From positions 29,043,360 to 29,107,359 of the forward strand of contig OX465583.1 in the NCBI GenBank assembly GCA_950022655.1: DNA of 64,000 bases. The letters run 5' to 3'. A program made the position numbers and the translations under genes. The DNA comes from Alentia gelatinosa (Eukaryota; Annelida; Polychaeta; Phyllodocida; Polynoidae). Positions 12,140-24,366 of this stretch are shown here, in pieces. The notes under the pieces are model-generated. The model did not search any database, had not been told where the DNA came from, and saw nothing but the letters and a program-made list of their open reading frames with translations. Each line of letters starts with the position of its first letter. The stretch's first letter is position 1.

Positions 12140-14219
12140 AAGGTTGGTTGAGGCCTGGCCTCTTCTTTACTGGAGAGCTACATGACAAGGTTTACTCCGA
12201 ATACATATATATGTACATTTTTTCTACTTTTCTCTGGAGAATGCGACCACGTCGCCAATGCAACCCTTTATGGCCAGTCCCTAAGGTGGTCATTCTAGCG
12301 GGAGTCTACTTGCATATATAGTACTTCTCAACTCGAGATTTTTTCTATATATCCAGGTCCAAATTCAACTGCTTTAGTCAAAATCCTATGGTGAGAGCTT
12401 CGGTCATGTATATATCTAAGTTACCGAGGAGGTACAAGGCTCTTCGGTCGAGCGGGAATATGTCAATCGGCTAAGATCAGAGACATATGTTTATAAATGA
12501 CATGTGAAGCCACGTAATGATGGCGCTACCTGTAGCATGTATTCTTTCTATTTTTTATCTGGATGATAGTGGTGTGACAGGTTCATTATAAACAATAACA
12601 TTATACCTGAAAGACTTGTAGATGAGATAACAGATGACAATAAAACTAATTTTACATGCATCAAACAGACGTGAACAGCCCTTGCTGGGAGCGCACTGCC
12701 CTTGGTTTTGGTTATCGGATTGGTTTTAAGAGATTAGAAACATGTTGGAGTTGACCTCTGACACCGCCATGCTGAATCATTTGATTCGCAGACTCCATTT
12801 TCACGTGCATGGAATACAGGTGTAGTTTCCCCCTCGTGGACATCTGGACTATCAAAAATGACATAAATTCTACCAACTTCTGCCAAAGCCTGTTTGCTAA
12901 TAGGGGTATTTTATATACATTTACAATAGTTTCACTCCGTATGGAGAATAAATTGAGTAGCCTGCTGCCTTCAAACGAAAGTCTACATTCGTACCCAGAA
13001 ATGACAGTCTTCTATTTTTCCATGGCAATCCACTTTTTCATTTTAGTGCATGTATATATATAGAATTCCTTCTAGAATGTACGCCAGTAAAACAGTAGGT
13101 TGAACCTCCCCATAGATCCTAAGTCCCACGCGGTAGCAGGCACTAACATGTCACTCTGAGGCAGCAAATTCCACATGGAAAATATTTCCTCTTGTTCTGA
13201 TCCCAACTGACATCCCTGTGTACCAACAGGCCACTAGTTAGCTGCACCGTGCCAGTTCAGGTTGAGGAGACCGGTGCACTATATACCACCACCTGACAGT
13301 CAGCAGGCCCAAAGCTGTGTCCCATCGTTAAAAATGAAGAAGTATGGGTGTGAATTGACCAAACGTGGGCCGCCTGCCTACCTAAATCTTCACCAAGACG
13401 GGTTGTGTATAACCCCCTTGGGAGTTGACGGAAACCAGTGCTTTTTCACTGACCACCGAACCCACTTTATTTATTGGAACTTCAAAAGAATTGTTGTAAT
13501 GTTATAAAGATTAAATAAAGAAAGTTGTCAAAAAAGAAAAAAGAGAGGAATGATAAAGCGAATTTCTTAAAGTTTCGTAAAAGACTCCAGAAAATTAAAT
13601 GTATTCAACTTATATTTCGGTGTTTTATTTTCTCTCATTTTTTAGTGTATATGTAGTGGAGATTTTTCTTGTTTTGTTGTTTTTGTTGGGCATTACCCAT
13701 GTTAATCTTTATGAATAACATCTGAAATTCAGGTGTGCAGACAAGACGGCTTCGCGACCCACGAGTAAATGAAAAAAAAATTCCAAAGAAAAAAACGAGA
13801 TTTCTCTATCTACAACAAGAAGGGAACTCTAATTTTCCGTTCTTCCAACCCCCAACGGGGTGGGGAAAGGTGGAAAAAAAAATTAAATCAACATCTAAAA
13901 TTCAATTGTGAACTTTAAACATTCGACAAACACTGTTATTTATTTTCTCCTTATGTCATTTCAAGCACGGAAAATTATAGTTTTCTTTCAAAATTTCCTA
14001 TATATGAATTCTAGATTGGTAAATTCACCTGAAATTGTAATTGGAAGTTAAGGAAAATATTCCCGTTATTTTAAAGGAAAATACGATCGGCTCGCCATAG
14101 CACCTTATGGCGCGGGGTGCTTTAGATCAGAGGGTAAATGAGGTGCACCCGATGCAGGAAGGAAAGTGGCATGTGGTCAATACGGGTGGAGTCCAGCAAG
14201 CAAGACGTGACGATACCAA
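12140..14219. other. Intergenic stretch, no gene seen
   Basis: Low-GC sequence with no recognisable coding region. Around 12998-13030 there is an inverted copy of a short dispersed repeat (complement begins GGATTGCCATGGAAAAATAG) that also occurs on both sides of exon 3 of the F-box gene near 41.7 and 42.5 kb. Confidence 0.4.
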
Positions 14220-14455
14220 GCTGGGCCTGAAGCCATTCATAGTAAATTCGGCCCCCGGGTAAAATTCGACAAGAAAAGAACAGGGCCCAAACCATTCTCA
14301 GTAAATTTGGCCCCCGAGGAGGGCTGGGCCTGTAGAGGGCTGGGCTTGAAGAGGGCTGGGCCTGAAGAGGCCTGGACCTAAAGAGAAATGGGCCCTGAGC
14401 CGTGCTCAGTAAATTTGGCCTCCCGGAGAGCTAGGCCTCCGGAGGGCTGGGCTGA
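14220..14455. repeat. Degenerate GGGCTGGGCCTGAAGA minisatellite
   Basis: GAGGGCTGGGCCTGAAG-type units occur four to five times between 14315 and 14450. They are interleaved with three copies of a block like CTCAGTAAATTTGGCCCCCG (14241, 14295 and 14406). It is a compound, diverged tandem array. ORFs crossing it are by-products. Confidence 0.7.
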
Positions 14456-14889
14456 ACCAGAGAGTCCAACCTCCGTGCTACCGATAATCCGGGAGAGCTT
14501 CCTGTTGCAACCAATATCCTGACTGATGGGAACTTTTCCGCCGGTGACGAAAAAACTCTTTTCAGTGTCTGAATTCAGGCGTTTATGTGAAACAAACTGT
14601 ATTGGGCAAATGGAGCTTTCCATTATTTATTTTCAGGTTCCGTTGTTAGAAATTATGAAACATGAGTTGGTGAAATTGGTATGCCTTTGGTATGGATAGA
14701 ATGGAAAGTAATTGTTCAAGTTTATTGTGGCAGTCATGCATTACTCATTATTACCCGATCTATTCAGACCATCCATGATTCACACAAGCCTAAAGATGAC
14801 ATGGTTTTTATATGTGCAAAAGGGGTTAATGATCTTGTCAATCTAGGAGTTTTTAGGCCTAGCCCACCACAAATTGCAATGCATTTTTG

Positions 14890-16163
14890 TTCTTTACAAT
14901 GCATCTTAGGGACCCTCCTTATGGAAATATACCAATCCTTCAAAACCCGTGCTCGAATTTGTACACTCCCCCAGAAGTATTCAAATGTTTTAAAGGCATT
15001 CCTTCCTGTAGAAAGGGAGCACTCCTAAAAATAGCCTCTAGTACCCTCATGTTAGAAATAAAAAAGGGAGGACTAAGTCTCCTAGACTTGGAAACTATGA
15101 TTGTGACATCTAGGATGCAAAGGGTTAGAAGGTTGGTTTGGGGAGAGAACAGGTATTGGACCTGTTTTGTTTAAGCAAGAGCTGCAATTGAGCACATCAC
15201 TCTTCCTCTTCTTTTTGAATAAGATGAGGAAGAAGAAGTTGGAAATACAGATTTTGTTTATAGGATGTCCTGTCAATTTGGGACTCAACTTATAGGAGCC
15301 CCTCAAGAGATAATGTTCAATGTGTCAATGAATGTGTCAATGAATATCTATGGGGAAACATTTTCACTCAGTCAGGGTTACAGTTATCAATACAAAAACA
15401 ATTAGAAAAAGCTGGTGTTCTCCAAGTTAAACATCTCCTTAAGAACAGGGTACCTATGTCAGATACAGAACTGAGATGGATGTATGGAACCCATGTTACT
15501 TTCTTGGATATATTTTCCCTAAGGTTAGCTAATCCTTGGCTTAGATGGTTAGACAATGAGGAGATCCCTAAGGTCCCAGTGGTTAAACCAGTGGATATGT
15601 TGCAGATGTGTAAGCAAGAAAATGTACATACTCTTGTCAGATAGAAAAGCAATGTTGCCCAAGATATATTGTAAGTGGACTAAATTGTAACTGGAACTTC
15701 TGTACAATTCAAAAGACTGGGAACAACATGTTATCTACCTTATGTTATCGCTAGGGAAACCAAAATTCAATCCTTTCTGTATCAACTGATTGATTTAACC
15801 ATCACTTGCAACAAATATCTGAAACAAAGGAAAATTATTGAATCTGTAAAATGTAATTTTTGTATTAAAGAGGACTAACTAGTGCATTTCTTACAAGAGG
15901 ATGTTTCCAAAGTGAATAACAGGGATATATTGTTAGGAAGACTTGGTGTGAAGTTGAATGACAGGGACAAACCTATCAACTTTCTCATGCTGTACGGTAA
16001 ATGGTTTGTACACAGGCAAAGACTAGTCCATGATAATACCCTAGACATAATCCTTTTTGTGAGTGAGCTGCAAAAGAAAGTTAAGGTTGAAAAAACAACC
16101 TGTATGTACCTCAACCAAAAACGTAAATTCAGATTTCTAGAGGAACTGACACAAAATATGTGA
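14890..16163 (+). mobile_element. L1/Tx1-type LINE ORF2 C-terminal remnant
   Basis: Pieces in changing frames follow the C-terminal order of L1-type ORF2. First comes KKGGLSLLDLETM...RRLVWGENRYW (about 15060-15160). Next is a segment near 15740-15880 reading TKIQSFLYQLIDL...KIIESVKCNFCIKED, with the CxxC of the zinc-binding tail, and then LVHFLQED. Last is a stretch like GRLGVKLNDRDKPINFLMLYGKW...YLNQKRKFRFLEEL up to 16160. Stops and frameshifts separate the pieces, and the catalytic reverse-transcriptase core is absent. Sequence at 14680-14890 may belong to it but I cannot align it. About 280 bp of AT-rich sequence after it may be the 3' UTR. Confidence 0.7.
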
Positions 16164-16573
16164 GGACCTGACGTCCTCCTCTGGAGTCCTGTCCTGTAGG
16201 CTTCATCTGGTACATCACCATGTCGTTTCACCTTCTCCACTGTACTGTCTGATATTGTATTGTACTGTCTTGTCTACTTTATTGTTACAATGTTAGATAT
16301 ATAAGTTTCTTTTTTATGCCAGCTGGATTACTTCTGACTATACTTGATACTGTTATAGGACTATTGGACTTTCCTACGACTATCAGTCATAGATTGGAAC
16401 ATTACTCTATACTTATGAGTATGTGCACCAAGAACAATAAGCTAAGGGTGGCAACCTCATAATAGAGGCTAGTTAAGTTTCCTAGAAAGTTAGAATATTC
16501 ACTCTGCCATATACAAAAAAAAATGAGAGCAATGAACCACAGTTAAAGATATAATCAATCATAAGGCTTCTAC

Positions 16574-17040
16574 TTATTGCTCGGTGATGAGTAGATGACA
16601 CATAAAAAACGAATCATCCGCATACAGCCTAACTGATAGACCGTTTCTCTCTAATATCTGTGCTATCTCATCTATGTAAAAAAAAATGAAGAGCAGAGGC
16701 CCCAGGACAGAGCCCTGGGGAACTCCGTATGAGATTTTCGCCCAATCAGAATCTTGTTCATTGAACTTGGTCTTTTGTTCACGATCGCATAAATAGCTAT
16801 TTAACCATGCTAGGTTACATTTTGATAGACCTAGGGTTCTGAGTTTATATAATAGGATACCATGGTACACGCTGTCGAACGCCTTTCTGAAGTCCACATA
16901 TACCACACCAGTTATTTGCGCGTTGTCTCGCGCAGCAAATAAATCATTTACAAGATCCCAGACTGCGTCAAGGGTGCTTTTGTTCTGCCTATAGCCATAT
17001 TGATGAGCACTTATCGCTTTCTTCTCACCTAAGATATTTA
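16574..17040 (-). mobile_element. Non-LTR reverse-transcriptase fragment (Jockey/CR1-like)
   Basis: The minus strand encodes a continuous piece of LINE polymerase fingers and palm. From about 17035 downward there is HQYGYRQNKSTLDAVWDL, then VVYVDFRKAFDSVYH (motif with the first catalytic Asp), GVPQGSVLGPLLFIFF, and SVRLYADDSFF near 16610 with the YADD box intact. It then stops after about ten residues. No endonuclease or tail follows, so it is a truncated dead copy even though the motifs look good. The clade assignment is approximate. Confidence 0.85.
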
Positions 17041-17639
17041 TCAGATGTGAGTCCTTGCTAGCGAAGCTGTTAGAAACACTGAGGTATGGGTACTTGGGGA
17101 TTTCAACTGCAACCTCTACGAGCGTAACTGTAATGCGGTAAAGTAGCTGCTTGACCTTACGCCTGCTGAGATGAAACCGTCAAAACTATTGAGCAAGAAA
17201 GGTTCAGAAAAAAATTCTGATACTCATATAGCAAAACACAAGGTTCGCCGTGAACACTCGAGGTGGCGCACGGATCAATCATAGGGAAGTTCTAGAGATC
17301 CCCACCATGTGGGGACCCAAGGTGCGGCCGCCAAAGATGGTGGTGCCACTGTCTATGGAGGTCCAAACACGGGACAGAAAACCCTACTCTATGAGTGAAT
17401 TAAGTTTCCCACTGCCCTTTGTCTGGAAATCCAGCCAATGAATAAACGGGAAAATGATCACATGATCAAACCAACCAATTACAGTCAAGTTCTCTTAGGA
17501 ATGATTAATATATTCAAGCCAGGGAGATTGCTCCCAAGGCATGATTCAGTCACTTGCTCCATATTCGCGTTGGCCGCCACGTCCAGCTGATAGTGATAAC
17601 TTACAGGTATTTGCAGTTCGAAAGAAAGTAAACCAGTCA

Positions 17640-18742
17640 AAAGAGAGAAAATGTGATGTTGGTAGATCATATACATATAAGTCTAAGTAGTCTAGTAGCA
17701 GAATGTCTGCATGGAATTCTAAGGTTGGGAAAAACATTCCCCTGAAGTTATAACGTTTACTATCCATTATCTCTATCCTAGATGCTCTTTTTAAACAACA
17801 AAAGGTCTCTTACTTCATAATAGTAAATAAACAATTCTCTTACTTTATATTTGATGAGCTATTTGATGACGATACCAAACGACGTTTGTAACGGCAGGAA
17901 TAATGTCTTTCATGGAAAAGGATGTCCTGCAATATCTAATGTAGGGGATCCTACATCTACTGTAAAATCTAGTCAAATCACAATACTGGCCTGACACTGG
18001 ATGGATATCAGGAGAAGTAAAGTTTGTTAACTAGAATGGCTCGACACCTAGTGTTAAAGTCAATATGCATGAGTTTCATTGTTGGGAATAGATTGGTAAC
18101 CAACCCCTGTCTCCGACTTTGGGGTTGGTCTGGTCCGATCGCATTTTGGCCAGAGAGCTCAATACAAATATTTTGAAGCAAGGTACACTGTTTGGACAGG
18201 TAATTGATAACAAAGTCTAACTTCATGGTCTCTTTATCAAAATACACACACAAAAATAATAATATGGATAAGGGGCTTTGAGAGTACTACAATCTCCAAC
18301 AAAAGATCTGCTGGCAGAAGGATTCACTCTTTCAGCAGAGATTCTGACTCTGGTAGTAAGAGGATCAGCTAGGCAAGTGTAAGTCAAGGTGGTTCAGATC
18401 TTATTCCACCGGAGCTAACGTCGGTGTAGCTCTAGTGGCCAGAGTATGTAAGGAATGGCCAGCAGTTGATTCAATATAAGAAATGCTTGAAGCGATGAAG
18501 GAAATTTTTTTCAGGTCAGACACCTGTGTAATCTATTCACTCATTAAATGAATCCCTTTTCATTTCCATTCAGAATGTTAACATCCCTTCGTTCATAACC
18601 CCCTGCAACACCTTCTCACACTATAAGTCTAAGTAGTCTAGTGTTAGAGTGTCTGCAATGGAAACTCAAAACTATACCCCTCAAGTGATGACTTTTTGTT
18701 ATCTACTATCTCTCTCCTAGATGTTCTTTTTAAACAATAAAA
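17640..18742. repeat. Direct repeat pair around a dispersed repeat
   Basis: A block near 17668-17802 (GTCTAAGTAGTCTAGTAGCAG... to TCTTTTTAAACAACAAAAG) recurs diverged and in the same direction at 18620-18742. Between them, 18000-18440 is a copy of a repeat that lies inverted at 55250-55690 (shared: GGGGCTTTGAGAGTACTACAATCTC and AACCAACCCCTGTCT). Short direct flanks around a core could be old LTRs or two sub-repeats. No coding remnant is visible inside. Confidence 0.6.
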
Positions 18743-18998
18743 GCCAGTGTAAAGACGCAACAACTCTGGGCCAGTCTTGTACATATCAAAAGGATTTATT
18801 TGGGATTATAATACATCCAGATAGGGGGCAGATTGTTTAGCATTTGAAAGACAACGACTTATTTGTTGTGATGATGCTAGAAAATATTTTTTCATTGGTT
18901 TCTTTGGTTACATTCATCATAAATTAAGCACCGTCTGAAAGATGTATCTGAATAACTGTCTCGTTTTCTATTTCCAGCTTCATTTAATTTTTGCTCAT

Positions 18999-19801
18999 TC
19001 AGCAGATCATGCTGCCGGGTCTGCTGCCGTATGGTATTTTCTCCCTGCGTTGATCCTCTTGGAGCTGTTTGATGGTAACATACGGCGTGATGTCTCTCCC
19101 ACTCACAAGGATGGCGAAGTACAGATCAGACAAGCCGAAACCCAGGCTGATCTCATTACTGTCTTTGATGACTTTGCGGTCCACCATTTTGACCGCCACT
19201 TTGTTCACCTTGAGGAGTGGCTGGATGCCGAAGACAGCGACGAGGTGGACGAGTTTGGAAAAGGCGACCACCACACACAGCCCCATGTTGGTCATCACTG
19301 CCATCTTCATGCCCACGTGACTGGCATCCATACACTGCACCACGTAGTTATACACGCGCGCCTGATGCCGAATGTCAAAGTCACACAGAAACACCTCCTG
19401 CTGTTTCATCAGGAGGTCGGGAGAGTAACTTCTGTAGGTGAGAACAGCGAACAGGATCCACATGAAGCAACCGACCAACTGGACGATAGTGTAGATTGGC
19501 GCTTTGCTGTAGGATCGGTGAAGGTCATGTGAGAAGAGCACGTCGAAGGTGGTACAGGACATGATACATTTGATGAGTGAGTACAGGGCACAGACTAGGA
19601 TGAGTTCACCGGCAAGGTACCTGAGCAGGGCTGTGTTCTCGCCCAGGAGCATGGTCATCATCTGTCTGTGCACGGCACCTTTTTCTGTAGGAAAATTCTG
19701 AGCGACAGGAGTCCAGCGGCTCGATGCATTGGACGAACACAGGGCGTTCGCATAAACCACGTGGCTTTCAGTAAACTGACTCGGACACCAGCATGATGCA
19801 C
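18999..19801 (-). CDS. Innexin/pannexin-family channel, exon 2 (last)
   Basis: This exon encodes residues 46-312 of a predicted 312-aa membrane protein that would form gap-junction or hemichannel pores. It starts after a pyrimidine-rich acceptor (...TTTTGTCCTTATAG) and ends with TGA. Family marks are CWCPSQFTESHVVYANALC (residues 49-67), the first extracellular loop with its paired cysteines, and FLCDFDIR...YVVQC (183-202), the second loop with Cys185 and Cys202. A C-terminal piece like DLYFAILVSG...VTIKQL matches the innexin tail. Hydrophobic segments lie at about 104-130, 148-168 and 213-237. A sequon N70-A-S sits in loop 1. The span between the second and third segments is only about 17 residues, shorter than usual, and total length is below the usual 350-450. 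The family is seen clearly; the exact orthologue is not known. A minus-strand AATAAA near 18800 could end the mRNA. Confidence 0.7.
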
Positions 19802-21057
19802 CTATAAGGACAAAAGAATTTTAATAGATCTTTACATGTTTGCATAAATTGGACTGAACAGGTGGTGCAGTTTAAATACAGCATGCAGGATGTGCGTATT
19901 TATAACAGAACGAAATTCCTGAAAACTGTGAGTACAAAACGAGCCCTTATCATTATGATCCCTGTTATCCTAGGGCACCATAAAAAGTGCCCCAGGTTCG
20001 TAGGAACATCAATTCCCGTTCAGTACTAAGTAAGTACCTCGGGTAATAATCTATTATTATCCTTATAGTCATTATCATTATCATTGGATGGGAGATAAAT
20101 GTGAAACTAAATAGGAAATGTCCCTCTAACATTGTGGTGCTGCCGATGTGTAGGAAAGGTCGGAGTTTCGTCATTTCATCAAAACTATGATTCTGGTCGG
20201 ATCCCCGCGGAGTTTCTCCCACGCATAGGGACAGAGTAAACCAGACTTAGACTAGGAGACTGAAGAGCGATGAGAGTGAGAATCTCATGAAGTGAGACAT
20301 TCGAACCTGCTATCTTTTTGGAGGTTTACACTTAGATGTGCTTCTTTTGATATGTTGCTAGCCTTATTGAAAACATAATTTAGAACTACAGTTTTCCAAT
20401 CCCCTTACTCTGCGATTTGCCTCTTGAAACCACGACTTTATGCTGGTTCTAGTTTTGTATTAAATACATACCATTGAAAATCTAAATTATCAAAGGCCAC
20501 CGATCTTCTCATGCACTTCATTGCACGCTAGGGGCTTTTCCCCCCGTAAACTCAACTTCGACTATCTGTGATCTCTTCGGGAGACTCTTTACGTAGCCTA
20601 TAAGGTTGGTAATAAAGAGTTTTTATCCTACCCCTAATAAAAAACGCTCGACTCGTGAAATTATGGACCCAACAAAATGCGTGGCATAAATGAACTCAGA
20701 CTCGTGACGTCTCTTGATAATCTCATCCCTGGTACAAGTTTAGCCATATGAATAACATTAGAAAAATATACTCAACGATCATCCTGGTAAAGTGACAATA
20801 CTACGCCATGGCCGTGGTGTAGTGAATTTGCTAAGTACATTCTGATTATTCTGAAGTTGCGATGATATTTAATGTCATAGAAAGGGGTAAGATAAATCCA
20901 GAACTGCACTTGAATCGTAAAAAAGACAATACTACACTCGTTTGGCTGTGCCATAATCGTCACTCAGCTTCGCCTCGATGATGATTGCAGCCCATCCAAA
21001 CTCGTGGAGTATTGTCTATTTATACGATTCTCGATGCAGTTCTGTATAAGTACTCAC
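19802..21057 (-). other. Intron of the innexin-like gene
   Basis: It has GTGAGTA donor and TTATAG acceptor. It splits a glycine codon: exon 1 gives one base and exon 2 gives two, so the frame is kept. It contains a partial copy of the 26-155 inverted-repeat family (20620-20705) and a hairpin-forming repeat at 20926-21016 close to the donor. Confidence 0.75.
20926..21016. repeat. Imperfect inverted repeat, dispersed family
   Basis: GACAATACTACACTCGTTTGG at 20926 (21 bases, here as a repeat unit) is answered by CCAAACTCGTGGAGTATTGTC ending at 21016. A further GACAATACTAC sits at 20794. Related CTCGTTTGG and AACTCGTGGAGAA blocks occur near 8430, 32565 and 51340. Confidence 0.5.
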
Positions 21058-21193
21058 CACGCTGAGAGGAGTGCAGCACAGCTCCGGCGGTCAGCAGAAT
21101 GATGATCACAGAAAGCTTCTGTACCCACTGGTCCATCGTGCCCCACCGTATCGCGAAACACCGGTATCTGGAAAATGACCCGAGGATAAACAT
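21058..21193 (-). CDS. Innexin/pannexin-family channel, exon 1
   Basis: This exon encodes residues 1-45 plus the first base of codon 46. The start ATG at 21193 is chosen because the peptide then has the innexin-like layout: a short cytoplasmic N-terminus (MFILGSFSRYRC...), the TMDQWVQKLS stretch just before the membrane, and a first hydrophobic segment at about 29-41 (VIIILLTAGAVL). The donor is CAGCGTG|GTGAGTA. The exon joins in frame to the CWCP loop of exon 2, as in innexins where this loop follows the first membrane segment directly. A 5' UTR exon further upstream cannot be excluded. Confidence 0.65.
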
Positions 21194-21581
21194 TCTCAGA
21201 TTATGTTCTTCTTCATTCTCTCTTTTTTCAGATAGGGGCCATCCATAAACCACAAATGTAGGAAGGGGTTAGGTGCGGTGGGGGTGAACAATTTGAAAAT
21301 TTTGTGTACGCTCCTTCTTTCCTTTTCAACATCAAAACCAAATTCCCTCATGATTTGATTCTTATGACTTGGTATTCGTTGAGACCAATCCAAGGATTGA
21401 GTGTGTCCATAAATGTCTTATTAAGGTTATGTTACACTTTATCTATATCGGTCGCAGTAGCAGATCCTGGCAGAGGACATAACAGTGTATTTTATTCTCT
21501 GGAGAGATGAAGATAAAGCGGGTTCAGAGGTAGGCGTAGGAATCACAATGTAATGGTATGCCCGAATTAGATGTCCATGAC

Positions 21582-22633
21582 CAGGGGCGTCAGAACGTTT
21601 TGAAAGTGGGGGGGGGGGGGGGGCAAACTGAAAAATTGCTGACTTTTTTCTTGGTATGAAATCAGACTTCGACATTTGCCTGTTCCTCTGATTTACTATG
21701 AATCTGTGAAAAGTCTGCGAAAAGTCAGACTTTGACACTTTTCCGCAGTGAAAAGTCAGGACCTAGCCATCATTGCATGCTAAAAAGTCAGACTTTGACA
21801 CTTTTCCACAGTGAAAAGTCAGGACCTAGTCATAATTGCATGCTAAGTGATCAGACTTTGACACTTTCCCACGGTGAAAAGTCAGAACCTAGCCATAATT
21901 GCATGCTAAATGGTCAGATTTTTACACTTTTCTATGGTGAAAAGTCAAGACCTAGCCATAATTGCATGCTAAATGATCAGACTTTGACACTTTTCCACGG
22001 TGAAAAGTCAGGACCTAGCCATAATTGCATGCTAAATGGTCAGACTTTGACACTTTTCCATGGTGAAAAGTCAGGACCTAGCCATAATTGCATGCTAAAT
22101 GATCAGACTTTGACACTTTTCCACGGTGAAAAGTCAGGACCTAGCCATAATTGAACGCTAAATGGTCAGACTTTGACACTTTTCCACGGTGAAAAGTCAG
22201 GATCTAGCCATCATAGCACACTAAAAAGTCAGACTTTGACACTTTTCCACAGTGAAAAGTCAGGACCTAGCCATCATTGCACGCTAAAGAGTCAGATTTG
22301 ACACTTTACCAAAGTGAAAAGTCAGGGCTTGGCCATCATTGCACGCTAAAGAATCAGACTTTGACACTTTTCCACGGAGAAAAGTAGGGACCTAGCCATC
22401 ATTGCACACTAAAGAGTCAGACTTTGACACTTTTCCACAGTGAAAAGTCAGCATCTAGCCATCATTGCATGCTAAAAAAAGACATTAGACATTTTTCTAT
22501 GCTGAAAAGTCAAGACAGGTTTTACACACGTTTGAGTAAAATTTGAAACTGCTGACTTTTTTGGGCTGGCAAAAAAGTGGGGGGGCAGTCGCCCCCCCCC
22601 CCCCCTTCCCCCCCCCCTATTCTGACGCCACTG
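21582..22633. mobile_element. 1.05-kb element with inverted ends and 5-bp flanking repeat
   Basis: The left end CAGGGGCGTCAGAAC (21582-21596) and the complement of the right end (CAGTGGCGTCAGAAT, from 22633) agree at 13 of 15 bases. Each is followed inward by a G-run (21608-21623) or C-runs (22592-22617). ATGAC occurs directly outside both ends (21577-21581 and 22634-22638) and may be the target duplication. The centre is almost wholly a 63-bp tandem repeat. It has no transposase, so it is non-autonomous. Confidence 0.72.
21720..22525. repeat. 63-bp minisatellite, about 13 copies
   Basis: The unit begins GATCAGACTTTGACACTTTT and continues through AAAAGTCAGGACCTAGCCAT to ATTGCATGCTAAAT. The central copies (21850-22200) are nearly identical and the outer ones diverge, a pattern typical of unequal exchange. 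Because 63 is a multiple of three, one frame stays open for 140 codons as a repeating 21-residue peptide. That is a by-product of the array and not evidence for a gene. CTTTTCCACGGTGAAAAG in each unit is nearly palindromic. Confidence 0.93.
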
Positions 22634-22638
22634 ATGAC

Positions 22639-24318
22639 GGCCTCCTGTTTACCTTGGAGCCGCTTCCTGGTTCCGCAAACAACCGAACCAGTGTCCATAT
22701 ATATGTCCATATATGAAAGATTTCTACCCCCCAAACCAATGGTAAGGTGGAGCGCTTCTAACGCACACTTCAGAATGTGCCTAGGAAGGTGGTTAACACT
22801 GGGGTGGTCTGGGGGTGGTCCCCCATAGCGTTCCACTCCACGACCGGCAACATCACGGTAAACTCGCCCAACTACATGTATTTCATATTTAGCCTACATC
22901 CTCCGCAACACATTTCATTGTTTACTACAATACTCACATGTACTCATCATACTGAAAACTCTGAGACCGCGCAATTGAAGCAGGATTCTGTTCTGCTTGA
23001 GCTACTATACTAAAGATGGAATTCACTTGTATTATACGATTGAAATGAATATTCATTCATCCAGACATAGAATTATATGCAAATGTACTCTATGGATGAA
23101 ACTTATGTGCACTTGCTAAATATGTATTTAAACAACAAATATTTGAGTGATGAAAATGAATGCACTCAGCCTGTGTGGGCATCGTATTCAATGAGAACGT
23201 GCCCCTCGCTTCATGTAGTATTCACCCACACATACGCACTTGTACCAACCATTGTTCTAGATGAAATACATAAAACAACCAGCTTGTGTACGCACAGATA
23301 TTGGCCCTGGGTTTCTGTTATATGGAGAGAATATCAAGTACAGAAATGGAACACCCATACCCATCCATATAGAGGTAAATGGAGACAAGTCTTACCTTAT
23401 TAGACGGAGGAATTGTCTCTGTGTCAGTTGTGGCTGAGCTGCTCGCTATGGCTCATATCGGTTCAACATACTGCTCACTGTCCACTGTTATATGACCTGA
23501 CCCCCTTACTCTGTGTGTATAGACCCACCCCCGCCCGCCCTCCCACCCATAACCACGGCCGCCGCCACCACCCAAGGATGATTTATATTAGATCTTAAAG
23601 AAAAATTGTATGGATAACGCTTATACGGTAATCCAATACCGTTGTGCCAATATTGTTCATCATGACCATGGCCTTGAATTGGTAATAATTAATTTTATTT
23701 CCAAGTGCTATCTATGTATGTATTGTATATTTTAACAGTAGGGTCGGAAATATAATATTAAACAGAGATAAGAATTCGGTTGAATATAAAGCTGCTGTGC
23801 TCTGGAACGCATTTTAAATATCATCATCTTGGGAAAAAAATTATAATCTTGAAAGTGCCAACAAAATTCTCTTGTAATTTTACTAAGTACTACGATGCTA
23901 GATCTAATTGAAAACAGGCAAATTGCCATGTCATGTCCAAGATAATCTTTTAACAAGAAATAAAACATTACGTTCAGAAATCGGAACAGCAAATTGAATA
24001 TACATGTAAAAATCTATTAAGATATTATGAGTGAAAAGCATTAGAGAAAAATATATCATATTTGAATATATGACCACTGATATATAGTCCTGCATCTGTC
24101 ATAATTTTCGTAAACTCCATACATTGCCCAGGCTTCGTATTGGCCTCATATATTTTCAATGGGGACTTCCTCAAATATTGATAATAAAGATGTCTGTTAT
24201 CTAGATTCAAGGGCAGCTGCGACTGCATTATGCATGCACATACATATCATTTGTTCATACAATAATAGGTAGTTCCCATTCATGTCTGCATAATTGTTTT
24301 ATGGAGGCGGACAAACAT

Positions 24319-24366
<48 letters not shown>

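Noticed and set aside
18942..19532. 196-codon plus-strand frame opposite the innexin exon
   Set aside because: It is antisense to a recognisable channel exon, His-rich in the way antisense frames of such exons are, and has no domain.
21732..22154. 140-codon repeat protein
   Set aside because: It is the translation of a 63-bp minisatellite; it is open only because the unit is divisible by three.
21720..22525. CRISPR-like array
   Set aside because: Repeats are contiguous 63-bp units without unique spacers, in an animal genome.
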